64,000 nt of DNA from Aporrectodea caliginosa (taxonomy: Eukaryota > Annelida > Clitellata > Crassiclitellata > Lumbricidae). Shown piece after piece: positions 22,690 through 34,700 of this stretch. Each line of letters starts with the position of its first letter. The first letter of the stretch is position 1. The notes beneath the pieces are model-generated. The model was not told the DNA's origin and searched no databases. It saw only the letters and a program-made list of their open reading frames with translations. Location: NCBI GenBank assembly GCA_020284085.1, contig JACEVL010000061.1, positions 564,209 to 628,208 on the forward strand, read 5' to 3'. A program made the translations under genes and the position numbers.

Positions 22690-23900
22690 GAAAGAAACCT
22701 GGAGAGTTATCAAAGAACTGCTTCATGCAAAAGGACAGCGCCCTACCAAATTACCTCTGATTGTTAACGGTGTTATGATTGAGGGAGGATCCTCTTAGTA
22801 TTGCTAACGAATTCAATAGGTATTTGCTTCCATAGGGCCTACGATGGCTACCAACATTCCTGCCACATCCAACCACTACACCTCCTACCTAAAAACTCCT
22901 AACCTTAACTCCATGTTCATGAATCCTGTGACTAATTCCGAAATCTTAGACATAATATCTAGCCTTAAAATTACTAAACCCTACGATCACTCCGAACTGC
23001 CAGTCCCTTATCATTGAGAAAATTGCTCATACCATTTCTGCTCCCATCTCGCTTCTTGTTAATCAATCCTTTACGTTAGGTATCGTCCCCAATGCTATGA
23101 AAATTGCTAACATCTCCCCTATTATCAAATCTGGAAACCCACAGGACATGGCCAATTACAGATAGATATCCAAACTAAGTTGCTTTACCAAAATTCTAGA
23201 GCGAGCAGAGCTATGCATACCAGACTCTATGCTTTTAACTTAACAACACATTATATAACAATCAGTTTGGATTCAGAAAAAATCATTCCACCACCTATGC
23301 TATCTTGATAAACTCTCTGAAGCCATTGACCAGCGCACAATTTCTATAGGCGTCTTCCTGGACCTATCTAAGGCTTTTGATACGATTAAACATGACATTT
23401 TACTTAATAAATTAAACCACTATGTTATCAGAGGGACTTCCCTGGAATGGTTCAGATCTGATCTTACTGGTAGGTTTCATCTAGTTACTTATCTCAAGGC
23501 CAGATCTGATCTGGCCCCTATCCTCTTTGATGTTTTTCAGGGGTTCATCCTGGGTCCGCTTCTGTTTCTCATTTATATCAATGATATTAACAATTGTACT
23601 GATTAACTACTTTTTTATCTGTTTGTGGATGATACCACTGTCTTTATTACGTCTAATAGTGAACTTGATCTGTATACCCAGATGAAAAAAGTACTGACAA
23701 TCATCATAGGCTCCCATTACTTGGCAAAATCCTCTGGATTATTTAAAAGGCTTAATTTACTAACCATCTATGACCTATACACTTACCAACTGGCTACCTT
23801 CATGTATCGTCATCAGACCCACACTTTTCCCAGCAACTTTAATAACTACTTTAGAACTAATGGGACTATCCATACTTACAACACCAGATCACGACATAGG
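22690..23900 (+). pseudogene. Decayed non-LTR retrotransposon reverse transcriptase (CR1/L2/Jockey-like)
   Basis: Across several frames one reads successive RT blocks: a segment like FTLGIVPNAMKIANISPI with KSGNPQDMANY, then FGFRKNHSTTYAI, then FLDLSKAFDTIKHDILLNKL, then FILGPLLFLIYINDIN and finally LFVDDTTVFI, which corresponds to the catalytic F-x-DD motif. The order and spacing are those of a non-LTR RT domain. Frame changes and stops between blocks show it is dead. Confidence 0.88.
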
Positions 23901-24041
23901 GTTGTTAAAATCTGCAAAACGAACACTTTTTTTGGCAATCCGAATTTCAGTTTTAGAAATCCGATTTTAAACCGAATTTCCTTTTTTATTGGCCTTTATA
24001 CAAAATTTAATATATTATTATATAACGTAAGTTATTTTATA

Positions 24042-25600
24042 TATTAGGTACTGTAACGCCACGTTAAATAAACACCTTCTTATCTGCCGGCTATATGAGG
24101 ATGAAAACAATCTGTGAACACTAAAAGAAATGCATGAATTAATTCTTTCTGGCATTTCTTGAAATTTTCACTACGAAAATGATTCCTTTTTTTAAATTCG
24201 AATTTCGTTTTGTCAATAATAAAAACCGAATTTCGTTTTCAAAACCGAAATTCGGATTTGACTTGATTTGATTTGATGAACTTTTAAAAATATGAAAATG
24301 CAACATTGACTCATCCGGATTTTAACTCATGTTAATGACTAAATTTTTATTTATTTTTTCATTTGGACTAATTATATTTCATTTGGTTTCTGTTGCAAAT
24401 CAGTATTGAATAACAATAAGGTATATGATAAGATATATCAATTTTTCAACAAATAATTGTATTTATTGACGCCAATTTGATGGATTTAAACAGTGTTGTA
24501 TAATTTTCTATGGTTATGTGTTACAAAATTATACAATTTGGGGCATTGTAGCGCATATTGCAGCACCATCACCATCTAGCAAACTATTTATTAATTAATC
24601 ACATTTCATATTCGCTAGTATGCCCCAGAACCCACAATATTAGAATCATATCTAAGACAACCTATCTATCTCATAAAACATTTGTCACATGGATGCTTCA
24701 TATTTAAATATTTTTTTTATCTGATGAACTATGTACACCAAAATGTGGAACCAGTTGGTTTTTCAATAAAGGATATACTTACTTATATTACAGGCAGGTG
24801 CGCACACCATCTCTCTTACAACTTGCTGTAAACTGTTGCTTCGCTGTAAACAGTTTCTTTGCTGTAAACGGATTCCACTTTGTTGATTTACTTAGGAACA
24901 TTTGTGTAGTACCTGTATGAACCCACAGAAATGCTTCCGTTTTCTGTTGTTTGTTTTGTCTGACAGTTATATAGCGCCTTTAGAAGCTGAACTTTCTTTT
25001 GGTGCCTTTCCATCTTGCATTGGGTTGGGACAGTGGAAAAGTTAGACCTTGAGGAATGCATGTTTTCAGGGAAAAGCTGTGAATTGTTCTCCTTCAATTG
25101 TCAATTATTTTTCATGTACTGTAAATTGGTTTGCAGATGGAGGTAGTAGGTTTCTTGAGTGAAATGTGAGGGTTGGTTGGAGTTATCGTGGCAGGTGGCA
25201 ATAGTTTAGCTCACAAGCGCTAAGTGATAATATTATAATCGAAGTGAAGCAGGATGCCGAGTGAAGGTCAAGAAGTCACGTGACTTTTTCGTCGTGTCAC
25301 TTAACTGGCTATAGGTGACTGAATTTGATTAAATCAACAATTTTGATCACGACAGTTTACATCCGTTCTGAACTGGGGATAGGTTATGTAAAGTGGGTGA
25401 GGGATAGGAGTGGTGATGGTTAGTTGGTGACAATAGGCTTTTATATACAGATCATACACATGCACTGTCACGTTTAGTTGATATCTATGAGCACTGTGGC
25501 TTAATTGTTGTCTGCTGTTCCAGACATTACTCTGAACTGTGTTGGCCACACAGACCGTCTTTAATACCAGACAGCTTATGTCTGTGGATGATTTGGCAAA
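24042..25600. other. Intergenic, no gene recognised
   Basis: Includes CCGAATTTCG-rich sequence up to 24260 (with 23920-23980) and a run of TTGCTGTAAAC copies at 24820-24870. No supported gene. Confidence 0.4.
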
Positions 25601-25623
25601 AATAGCATCTATCTTTGGCAAGT

Positions 25624-25905
25624 GTTACCTCAAAGAAGGCTTTAGAGGCTGATACATTACTGTGAGGAGGCTTTATAGGCCAAGACGTTACATTGAAGAA
25701 GACTTTCAAGGCCGAGATGTTATCTTGAAGAAGACTTTCAAGGCTGAGACGTTACCTTGAAGAAGACTTTCAAGGCTGAGACGTTACCTTGAAGAAGACT
25801 TTCAAGGCTGAGACGTTACCTTGAAGAAGGCTTTCAAGGCCAAGACGTGCCCTTGAAGAAGAATTTAGAGGCCATGACCTTGAAGAAGACTTTAGAAGCT
25901 TAGCG
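25624..25905. repeat. Minisatellite, unit 32 bp
   Basis: About eight copies of GAAGAAGACTTTCAAGGCTG followed by AGACGTTACCTT; the central copies are nearly identical and the outer ones diverged. Confidence 0.93.
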
Positions 25906-26579
25906 GCTACTTTACTGGAGTACCTCCTAAGCATATCGCATGGTGGACCAGAATTCTTTGACCCCGAAATGACTTATCTGCCTGCTGTGGTTTCTTTTGA
26001 AATGGAAAATGTGGGCTTGGCCTGTGACTAATGAGCATTGTAGTATATAGTAATGCCATGTGCCCATCAATCATGGGTGGTTGGATACAGGCAAGGTGTG
26101 TTGTCTGTGGGAGTGTCCCATAATCCCATTTGTGGAATAGCCACTTCCTGTTTTATGGGCCTGTCCATTGATGAGATGTGGAGCTGATTAACAATGGAGA
26201 CATTGTTAACAGCAGAAATTATCCGGGTCATTAATATGATGATGAGGATGATGATTACTATTGATTGGGAGAAACGACCTATGTATCTATGTATCTATTG
26301 TATGTACAGTACATGTATGTATCTTAATTTTGTAAAGCATAGTTTATGAACCTCTCAGAAGTACTGTGAACGTGACCGTCTAAGCGATAAGTGATGTATG
26401 CACACATATAATGACATATTTATGTAGTATGTATGTATAAATGGAAATTTATATGGTACATTTTAAGAACCTCACAAAGGCGCTCCAATCAGACGAGCTG
26501 CTGTGTTTAACACGTTTAGTGTCTAACAGTTTACAAATGGTGTGACGTGCGTTCATATGCTCACGGGTTTATTATAGTG

Positions 26580-27133
26580 TCATTGAGGCCAGCTCTGCCT
26601 CCCTGCACGCTCTGCGAGTCCTCCGAGCGCATGGTCTTCCACCAAAGGCGTTACATCTGGTTGCCGAGGCCACCACCATCTCAAGGTTGCTATACGCGGC
26701 TCCAGCATGGTGGGGCCTAGCGTCAGCAGCTGATCGCAACAGACTTGAACGGTTTCTTGCAAGAGCTGCACGCCTGGGTTATCTACCATCTGGAACCGCA
26801 ACCATCGAAGAGCGAGTCTCGTCAGCTGAAGACCGCCTCCTCCAGTCCATCATCTGGAATGAGTCGCACGTCCTACGACGCTTCTTTCCACCACCTGTGC
26901 TGCGACCCTACGCTCTCCGGCCTCGTGCACATGACTTTGTGCTTCCTCCAAAAGACTCTAAGAACTTTATACCTAGAGTTCTATACAAGCGAATTTCTAA
27001 GCCACCACGTTGACCCAAATCTTAAAAACTAACATTATTCTCTTTTTTTCTTTATAATAGCCTTTGTTTGTGTATGTAAGTTGTGAAGCGGTGTGTCTTC
27101 CTGCTTGATAAATAAACGAATATATCATCATCA
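26580..27133 (+). mobile_element. 5'-truncated LINE, reverse-transcriptase C-terminal tail and 3' UTR
   Basis: An open frame (about 26590-27013) reads LHALRVLRAHGLP, LLYAAPAWWGLASAADRNRL, YLPSG, EDRLL, HVLRRFFPPPV, then LRPRAHDFVLPPKDSKNF and RVLYKRI, the standard tail of one group of animal non-LTR elements (compare the fragment at 57270-57470). It ends with AATAAACGA and a short ATC repeat. One reading frame survives intact, so this copy is comparatively young. Confidence 0.85.
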
Positions 27134-27700
27134 TGCTGTGTGCTTTCTCCCACTAACCAAGTGTTAACACTTTAAGGACGAGAGTGTACTTAAGTGACTG
27201 GGAAACAAATACAGCTCATCAATAAAGTGTTAAACGCTGCAGCTCATCTGATTGGCGGTATGTACCGAAGTTTGGGTATAGACGTAGCTGAGGCTTCATG
27301 CAGGAGGAACTGTGCTGGTTTCTCATACACAAGCACTTTGTGTTCTTTGCTTGTGCATAATTGCCTTGCATGATGTACTTAATCTTATCTCAGGGAGTTG
27401 TGTATCTCGGTCTTGTTGATTCCTGGCCTTAGATTTCTTCACTCTGCTGCTCTTAGTGACCTGCTATTTCCAGCCTCCCAAGCCAGAACTTCTTTTAGCA
27501 TTTGCGCAGACAGTAGACAGCATGTGTAAAGCATCCTAGAACATTGTGATCATGATGGTTATGCCTGGTGATAAGATAAATTAATGATGAGCTGATGATA
27601 GTGAATCAGTCAGACATGCATTTACATAACTTTTCTTATTTACCATAAATAGTATTACGATGCATTAGAGTACATTTGAGTGCCTGGTGTTATGCTGCAG
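27134..27700. other. Region before the CARD gene; contains a LINE scrap
   Basis: 27225-27265 reads VLNAAAHLIGG in one frame, a hallmark of the CR1/L2-type RT tail, followed by decayed sequence. A 5' UTR exon of the CARD gene is likely further upstream but cannot be identified. Confidence 0.55.
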
Positions 27701-28784
27701 ATGGCTGAGGTTGGTGGTGACGTGGAGGAAGTGGCGTTCCTTCAGAAGTACTATCACCACCTGGTCAAGTGCATTCAGCCTTCATCCTTCTACTCGTGGC
27801 TGCGCTCCAAGAAAGTCCTGACCGAGGACGAACAGGAGGAGATTGAGGCCAAGTACCAGATCCGAAGACTGAGAGCTGGTCAGTTGATTCAGTTGATATG
27901 GCTCTCTGATAGTCAGGGTTAAAATTATTATTATTATGAGTTATTGTTATTATTATTATTTTTATTATTATTTTTATTATTAGTAGTAGTATTAGTATTA
28001 TTATTATTAACTTGATCATGATCATCATCATCAGCAGTAGTAGTAGTAGCAGTATTTGTATTACTATTTATATATTTATTAAGCATCAGTTGTCTTGCCT
28101 CCCCTTGTCTTGCCTCTCCGTGTCTTGCTTCAAGTGTCTTGCCATCTATTTGTCTTGCCTCAGGTGTCTTGCTCCCCGTGTCTTGCCTCTAGTGTCTTGC
28201 CTCTCCATGTCTTGCCTCAAGTTCCTTGCCACCTGGTTGTCTTGCCATCTATTTGTCTTGCCTCAAGTGTCTTGCCATCTATTTATCTTGCCTCAAGTGT
28301 CTTGCCATCTATTTGTCTTGCCTCAAGTGTCTTGCCATCTATTTGTCTTGCCTCAAGTGTCTTGCCATCTATTTGACTTGCCTGAAGTCTCTTACTTGTG
28401 TTGCATTGCTGTGCCTTGCTTTGCCAATCCTTACTGCAACTTACCTTAAAGTGAGATTAGGAGATATTTCAATCATGTTAATTCATTAATTCACTCATTC
28501 ATTTCGAGCATTTACATAGCACTTCTCCAAGATGACTACTCCCAGCCCAACCCCAGCAGAAAAGATCAGTTTTCTAGTGTTTGTAGAAGTGCATGCGTTT
28601 TATTCCGACATTCAAATTTTTTGTTGTACTTTTTTGTTGTACTTTTACGTGACAGGCGCTCTCATCGACACAATCTGTCGCAAAGGAAAAGCCGGATACA
28701 CTGCCTTCATGGAATGCGTTGAATATCTCTACCCAGATCTCTTCCAGGACCTGACTGGAACTGAACCGCGCTTACCTCCGAAAA
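27701..28784 (+). CDS. CARD domain exons 1-2
   Basis: Exon 1 (to 27878, phase 1) and exon 2 (28656-28784) encode the six-helix [37 protein letters not shown], then [24 protein letters not shown], then [15 protein letters not shown]. The motif RAGxLxDxxxxKGxxGYxxFxExxExxYPxLxxxxTGxEP is shared with CARD9 and CARD11, including the family-specific TGxEP after helix 6. The exon 1/2 border within RAG|xL is also consistent with a domain split. A neighbouring CARD family (NOD, caspase) lacks this GxxGYxxF...YP...TGxEP pattern. In intron 1 a 30 bp minisatellite occupies 28091-28397. Confidence 0.88.
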
Positions 28785-31700
28785 GTAAGTGTGCCATCAA
28801 CGCATTAAAAAAGCTGAACCTGCACATTCAGAATGAGTTTTTGGTTGTGTTTTAGTGTATACTTTTAGGTTTTGGAACGTGAATGACACACGTTCATTAT
28901 TCTGTGCAGTGCAGAGACGTTTGATTGCAAATTATGAATACTGCTTTTGATTTGTTTATTAATTTAAGTTACAATTACGTGTACTACCTTCTGTACTGCC
29001 GTTGTCTAATGCACACGGCATCAACTGATGGCACACCAAAACGAGGCTGTAATGAGGTCATTATTCAAAGCTAGATAATTAGATAATATCTCAATTACCG
29101 TATGTGTGTTAGCTTCTGTCCTGCACCAACTGATGGTGCATCTACTAACCTCAGTCCACTAAGATTAATACAAATGTGTGGCATGCATTACAAATTTACA
29201 TTGAACGTTTATCATACGTGGGCATTTAGATTTGTCTACAGAGCCACATTAAAAAATTGTATTTGAGATGAGTATCTCCTGATGCAACGAATTAACCCTG
29301 CAATTATTTTGTCATGACAGATCTTGCAGTCCCTAAATTACTGTGGCCAAAGGCTGTTTGACTCATACACTTGTCGATGGCATAAAATTTATTCTTAACA
29401 GAAAAAACTCTGCATATGAAACTGATCAGACATCATATGATAACGTTTCTGTTTTACACCCTGGCCTAGCACCCAGAAGTCAATTAGCACATGTCCTGAT
29501 TGTTCATTAAGTGCAGAGAAAAGATGAAAATATTTGGTAAGCGTCTGAACGATCGCCCGAGTCGTTAATCGGTAACACATTAGAGCTTGATGAGTTCAAT
29601 GCTAGAACATACTGTGGTAGAAATTAGGCTAATGTTTCTCAATAAAATTCAGGCACCATGATCGCGATCACGCTATAACCGAGTTTGCTTTATATTGGAG
29701 TTGCCTGTTACAAATGGTGTATTGGTACATGTGTGTGCAAAGTACACTATTGTAGGGGGCCGTCCATAAATGACGTCACGCACCTAGGGGAGGGGGTCGG
29801 AAATTTGTGACGATGTGTACATGGGGGTGGGGGGTCTGAGTAGTGTGACGTCACACCAGGTCTATGTTATTAAATTTAACAATTAACAACAATTTAATTT
29901 TAATAATAACAGCATTAATTTTGAGGATTAAATTTTAATTATTTTTTAGTTATTTTAATGTATACGGGCACCATTATTAATAATTTTCTAATTATTTCAA
30001 TATTTGGTCACCGTTAGATTTTAAAATATTCATGCTTTCGCTATTTGTTCCATGAAGGAGCATTTTGCTTCGCCATGGAAATTGGTTTTAGGGGGGGTCA
30101 GAGCTTTGTGACGTCATTTTCAGAGGGGGTCTTACTTTTTGTGACGAAGTGTGACGAGGGGGAGGGGGTTAAAATCGGCCAAAATAGCGTACGTATATGT
30201 AGGGCTTTCTTATATAACCAGGGTGTACTTTATTGAGTAAATGAGGAACTTCCTGAGACATTTTCCTCATAATTTCTTGAGGTTTTGGAAAGAATTTGGG
30301 GCATTTGAATGATGTCATTGTGGTGTGAGATGTAACTACATAGAGTTGGATTTTGAAGCAACCTATGAAGTTTTAGCAGAGATGCGATCTACTTCTAGCT
30401 GCCAGGTCTTTCCAGAGTATTTGCCTGGTGCCAAGGAGATGTGATCTGTATTCAAGTTCTGGGGATATTCAGGGCATTCAACTGTTGTTATGGAGACACG
30501 ATAGTTTTATAGGCCATTCTAGGCATTTGCTGTGGAGACATGATCTATTTTAATTTTCAATTGAATTGAGGGACTGTTATAAGAAAGACGCAATCTGTTG
30601 TTAGGTTTCGAGGGAGTTCCAGGGCGTTCAATTCGGCGTGTCCCTACGAGTCGTGCTCGCAGTTCAGAGGTGATGATAATGATGGCGAACATGATGCAGA
30701 AGCTGACGCAAGAGGTTGTCGAGAAGAAGACGAAGCTTCAGGAACTCCAGGAACTCCTGAACGGCGTCAAGGTCTGCTACTAGTGGGGATCAAATCCTCG
30801 CTCTTGTCTTATCTAGCCTTGCCTTATCTGGGATTACCTTCGTTGCCATGGATTGCCAGGGATTTGGACTTGGGCTGGTTTGGGGTGCCTTCTTTTGCCT
30901 TGTTTTTGTATATTGCCCTATTATTATTATTAATTAGTAACTTCTATCGCACAAGTGTCTAATGCATGAAGCATCGACCAATGGCGCACCAAAACCAAGC
31001 CTTGATCAGGTCAATATCCAGAAGATCGGTTCGTAAGAGAGATAGGCAGCCTATGGTGGATGAGCAGTTTGAAAAAGGTATGCCCTAAGTTGAGAATGAA
31101 ATCAAATAACTGATTGAACAGAATGACTGGATACAGGAAGAGAGTTGCAAAATCTAGATACAGAACAGAAAAAAGCTTGTTCACCAAGAACAGTTCTTGT
31201 TAGAGGTATGACCAGAGAAAGATATAAATCAGATGACTTCGTTGAATAATGATAAGTCTGAGGAATCGGGACTGACTTTAAATAGCTAGCAGTCAATGTT
31301 TTGTTTACTGTGAGCAACAATTCACAGCAAATCTTTTGCTGAACAGGGAGCCAATACAAAGATTTAAGAACAGGGTTATATATTGTCGTCTTGGTAACCC
31401 AACTCTTTGGCTGCACCGTGCCTTGTATAGCCTTGAGTTGTCTTGTCCTGGGTGGCATTGTCCTGCTTTGGGCTTGGCTTGCATCATATGGTAATGCCTT
31501 GTCTCTTGCTTTGCTGTAAATGAATCAGTCTTATTCAGTGACTTTGGTGATAGTTAATCAGTCAACCACTGTAAAGTCAATTGAATCATCTGTTATTGTT
31601 TCAGGAGGAGCACGAAATTGAGGAGAACGAGAAGAGTTCACTCTACGTCGAACTCGACATCACACGAGAAAAAAACGAGGAACTGAAATTAGACAATGGT

Positions 31701-34700
31701 TTGCGACTGACAAAGCTTTTTAATGTTTGTTCAGTTTGATCCATTAACCAACAGTCATTCAATTGTTTGACCAACTGATTTACTGACGACTGACTTCTGG
31801 AGCTATTGACCTACTGACTGACTGACTTCTGGAGTTTTTGAATTCCTGGTTGGCTTACTGACTTATTATTAGCAGACTGATTTACTGACTAATTGACTGA
31901 CTTAAGGATTTACTGACCTACTGGTTGACGTGCTGACTGACTTACTGACTATTGAGTGATTGATGTACTAGTTGTAAGACTGACCAGAAAGTCAGTCTTA
32001 AAATTTATATAGCACCCTTTCAAACCAGCCAATCAATCAACTAGCCAATCGATCAAACAGCAAGCCAATCCCAATAAGCCAGCCAGACAGACTGATTAAC
32101 TGACTACTTGAATGACTGGCTGATTAAGTGATTGACTTACTGGTTGGCTGACTGACTGACTTAGTTACTGACTTAGTGACTGACTGACTTATTAATTATT
32201 GACCCACTGTGTGACCGACAGATGGATCAGCCAAGTTGATTGACTGATGTATTGATTAGTTGATTGTTTGACTGGTTTCAGAGGAGTTGCATAAGAAGCT
32301 GGATGAGATGACAGCGGAGCGAGATGCTCTGCAGGTTCGCTGTCAGGAGATGCGCCTGAAGAGAGACGAATCCGTCGAGCAGCGTGACCAACTGCGAGAG
32401 AAGATGGAGAAGATGGGATACAAGATGGAAGAACTGAACGGTTGGTAAAACCTTTCCAGGTCGGTGGTTGATTGGGGGATTGATTGGGGATTGAAAAATC
32501 TGGCTGTTCCCACTGTGATTGGGCTGGGAGCGCCTCTGAGTGGTTATCGTGGAGAGGTGCTATATAAATGTTCTGAATAAATGAATTAAGTGATTGGCTG
32601 ATTGTTTGGCTTGTTGATTGGTTGGGCTGATTGGTTGACTGGTTGATCAATTTGCTGAATGGCTGGTTGATAGGAAAGCATATTTGGGGTTGGCTGGCTT
32701 ATTGGGATTGGCTGGCTGGTTGATCAATAGGCTAGTTGATTGATTGGCTGGTTTGAAAGGGTGCTATATAAATGTTTGATGCATTTCTTAGTCTGAGGGT
32801 GAATTGCCTGAGCTTAACTGGCCACAGGTGTTGACGACATGTGTGTGGCTTACCCCCTGTGACAGGTGAGGTCCAGAGGGAGAGGTCATTGTCCACTCGC
32901 CAGGACCAACTGGAGAAGCTGAAGAAAGAGAACGCGGAACTGAAGAAGCAGCTTGACCTCCAGATGTCAAAGATCATCGCTGAAACCTCACTTCTCACTG
33001 AACTCACCGACCTCAGGTCAAAGGTTGTCGAGTTTGAGAAGAAGGTTGAGGCTGTGAGTTATACTGATGGTTCTAATTTAATCCATTGACTTCCATAGAG
33101 CCTGATTGGGAGTGAGTTAGACAACTGATTCTCATTTGGATAACTTCTATAGAGCCCAGCGAGTCTAATACAGATTACAGAAGATGTCTAAATGTTAAGC
33201 ATTTTGCCTTATCTTATCGTACAATACGATGCCATATTTCACAGGTCATTTAATGTATCATTTCAGCTTACTAGGTAATGACCTTGCCTTGTCTTACCAT
33301 ACCTTAACCTACTGACCTTAAGAGCACGTTTGAGAGTTTCCTTAATGGCAGCATTTAAACCATAGTTGTAAAAAACGTTTTTTTCGTTTTTTATTTTTCC
33401 CCAAAAAACATTGTTTTTTTCGTTTTTTATTTCTCGTCTCGTTTTTTTCCGTTTTTTATTTTTTTTACATGTAACTTTATTTATTTATTAACTGTCTGTT
33501 ACAATTTGTTTAATTTTATTTTGTCTGATATCCCTTACGTTGTCTCCGTCCTTTCAAGGATTCATCAAATTAACGTCACTATTTAGTGTCATCAGTTGAG
33601 AAATAAACAGCACTGTACAGGAAATAAAATTTATAAAAGTTTTTTGAATTTCTAAGTTATTCAAAATGCGAAATGTTGTCTTTGTACTCAATAATCTCTG
33701 ATTGACTGATAAACTGACGGATATTACTCCATATCAAGTTCTTATATAAGTCAGAATTGTAAGTAGACCTACAATTTTTAATTAAGTAGGCCTACATTCT
33801 ATACTTACAACGTTTAGTTTTTAATTGCTTATGTCAGCACCATGGATTTATGTGGACTTATGTATACAATTTAAATTTGAAAAGATTTCAATATTTTTAA
33901 TTTCTCAATTTCTTTTTAAGCAAAATTTATGAAAAAGAGAATAATTGTTGAAGATTACTGCTACTTGGTGTTTACTAATAAAGTTATGTTATTTGCTGAT
34001 TAAAATTAAATTGTGTAAAAAAGGTTTTTAATTTTAAAATGCATTAAAAGGTGTAGAAAAGTCAAATTATTTTCTTTTCCGTTTTATTCTCGTTTTTTCC
34101 GTTTTTATTTTTTTCAATGAAACGACGTTTTTTTTCCGTTTTTATTTTGATTTGACCGTTTTTAACAACTATGATTTAAACAGTCCACTTGTTGCATTCA
34201 TTCATACATATCTTAGATTACTCTCACCCTCTGACCTCCCCTGTTCTCCTCTCTGCTCACCTTTCCTTCTTTCCAATTCTCCTCACCTCTCATACTCTTT
34301 CCTTCCTACCATCTCCTCACCTTCTTAACTTGCCTTTATTTCGCCTTACCATTGTTCCTTGGATTTTCATTTTTCCTTGGATTTCCATTGTCTTCCCTTT
34401 TATTGCTTCACCTCGCATTACTTTGCATTACTCTCCCTTACCTTCTCTTATGTAATCTTACTTACCTGAACTTACATTGCCTTACTTTACCTCCCCTTAT
34501 CTTACCTTAGCATTACTCTACTTACCATCCTTTGCCTGACCTTACCTTGCCTTCGATCAGTGTTGTGCACGAGACCAAAATTTCAAGACCAAGACCGAGA
34601 CCAAGACCGCGTGGTTCAAGACCGAGACCAAGACCGCGTGGTCCAAGACCGAGACCAAGACCGCGTGGTCCAAGACCGAGACCAAGACCGCGTGATCCAA

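Noticed and set aside
28091..28397. CRISPR-like array
   Set aside because: Contiguous tandem units without unique spacers, in an animal intron.
28012..28489. Cys/Leu-rich open frames in three overlapping registers
   Set aside because: They are the 30 bp minisatellite read in different frames.
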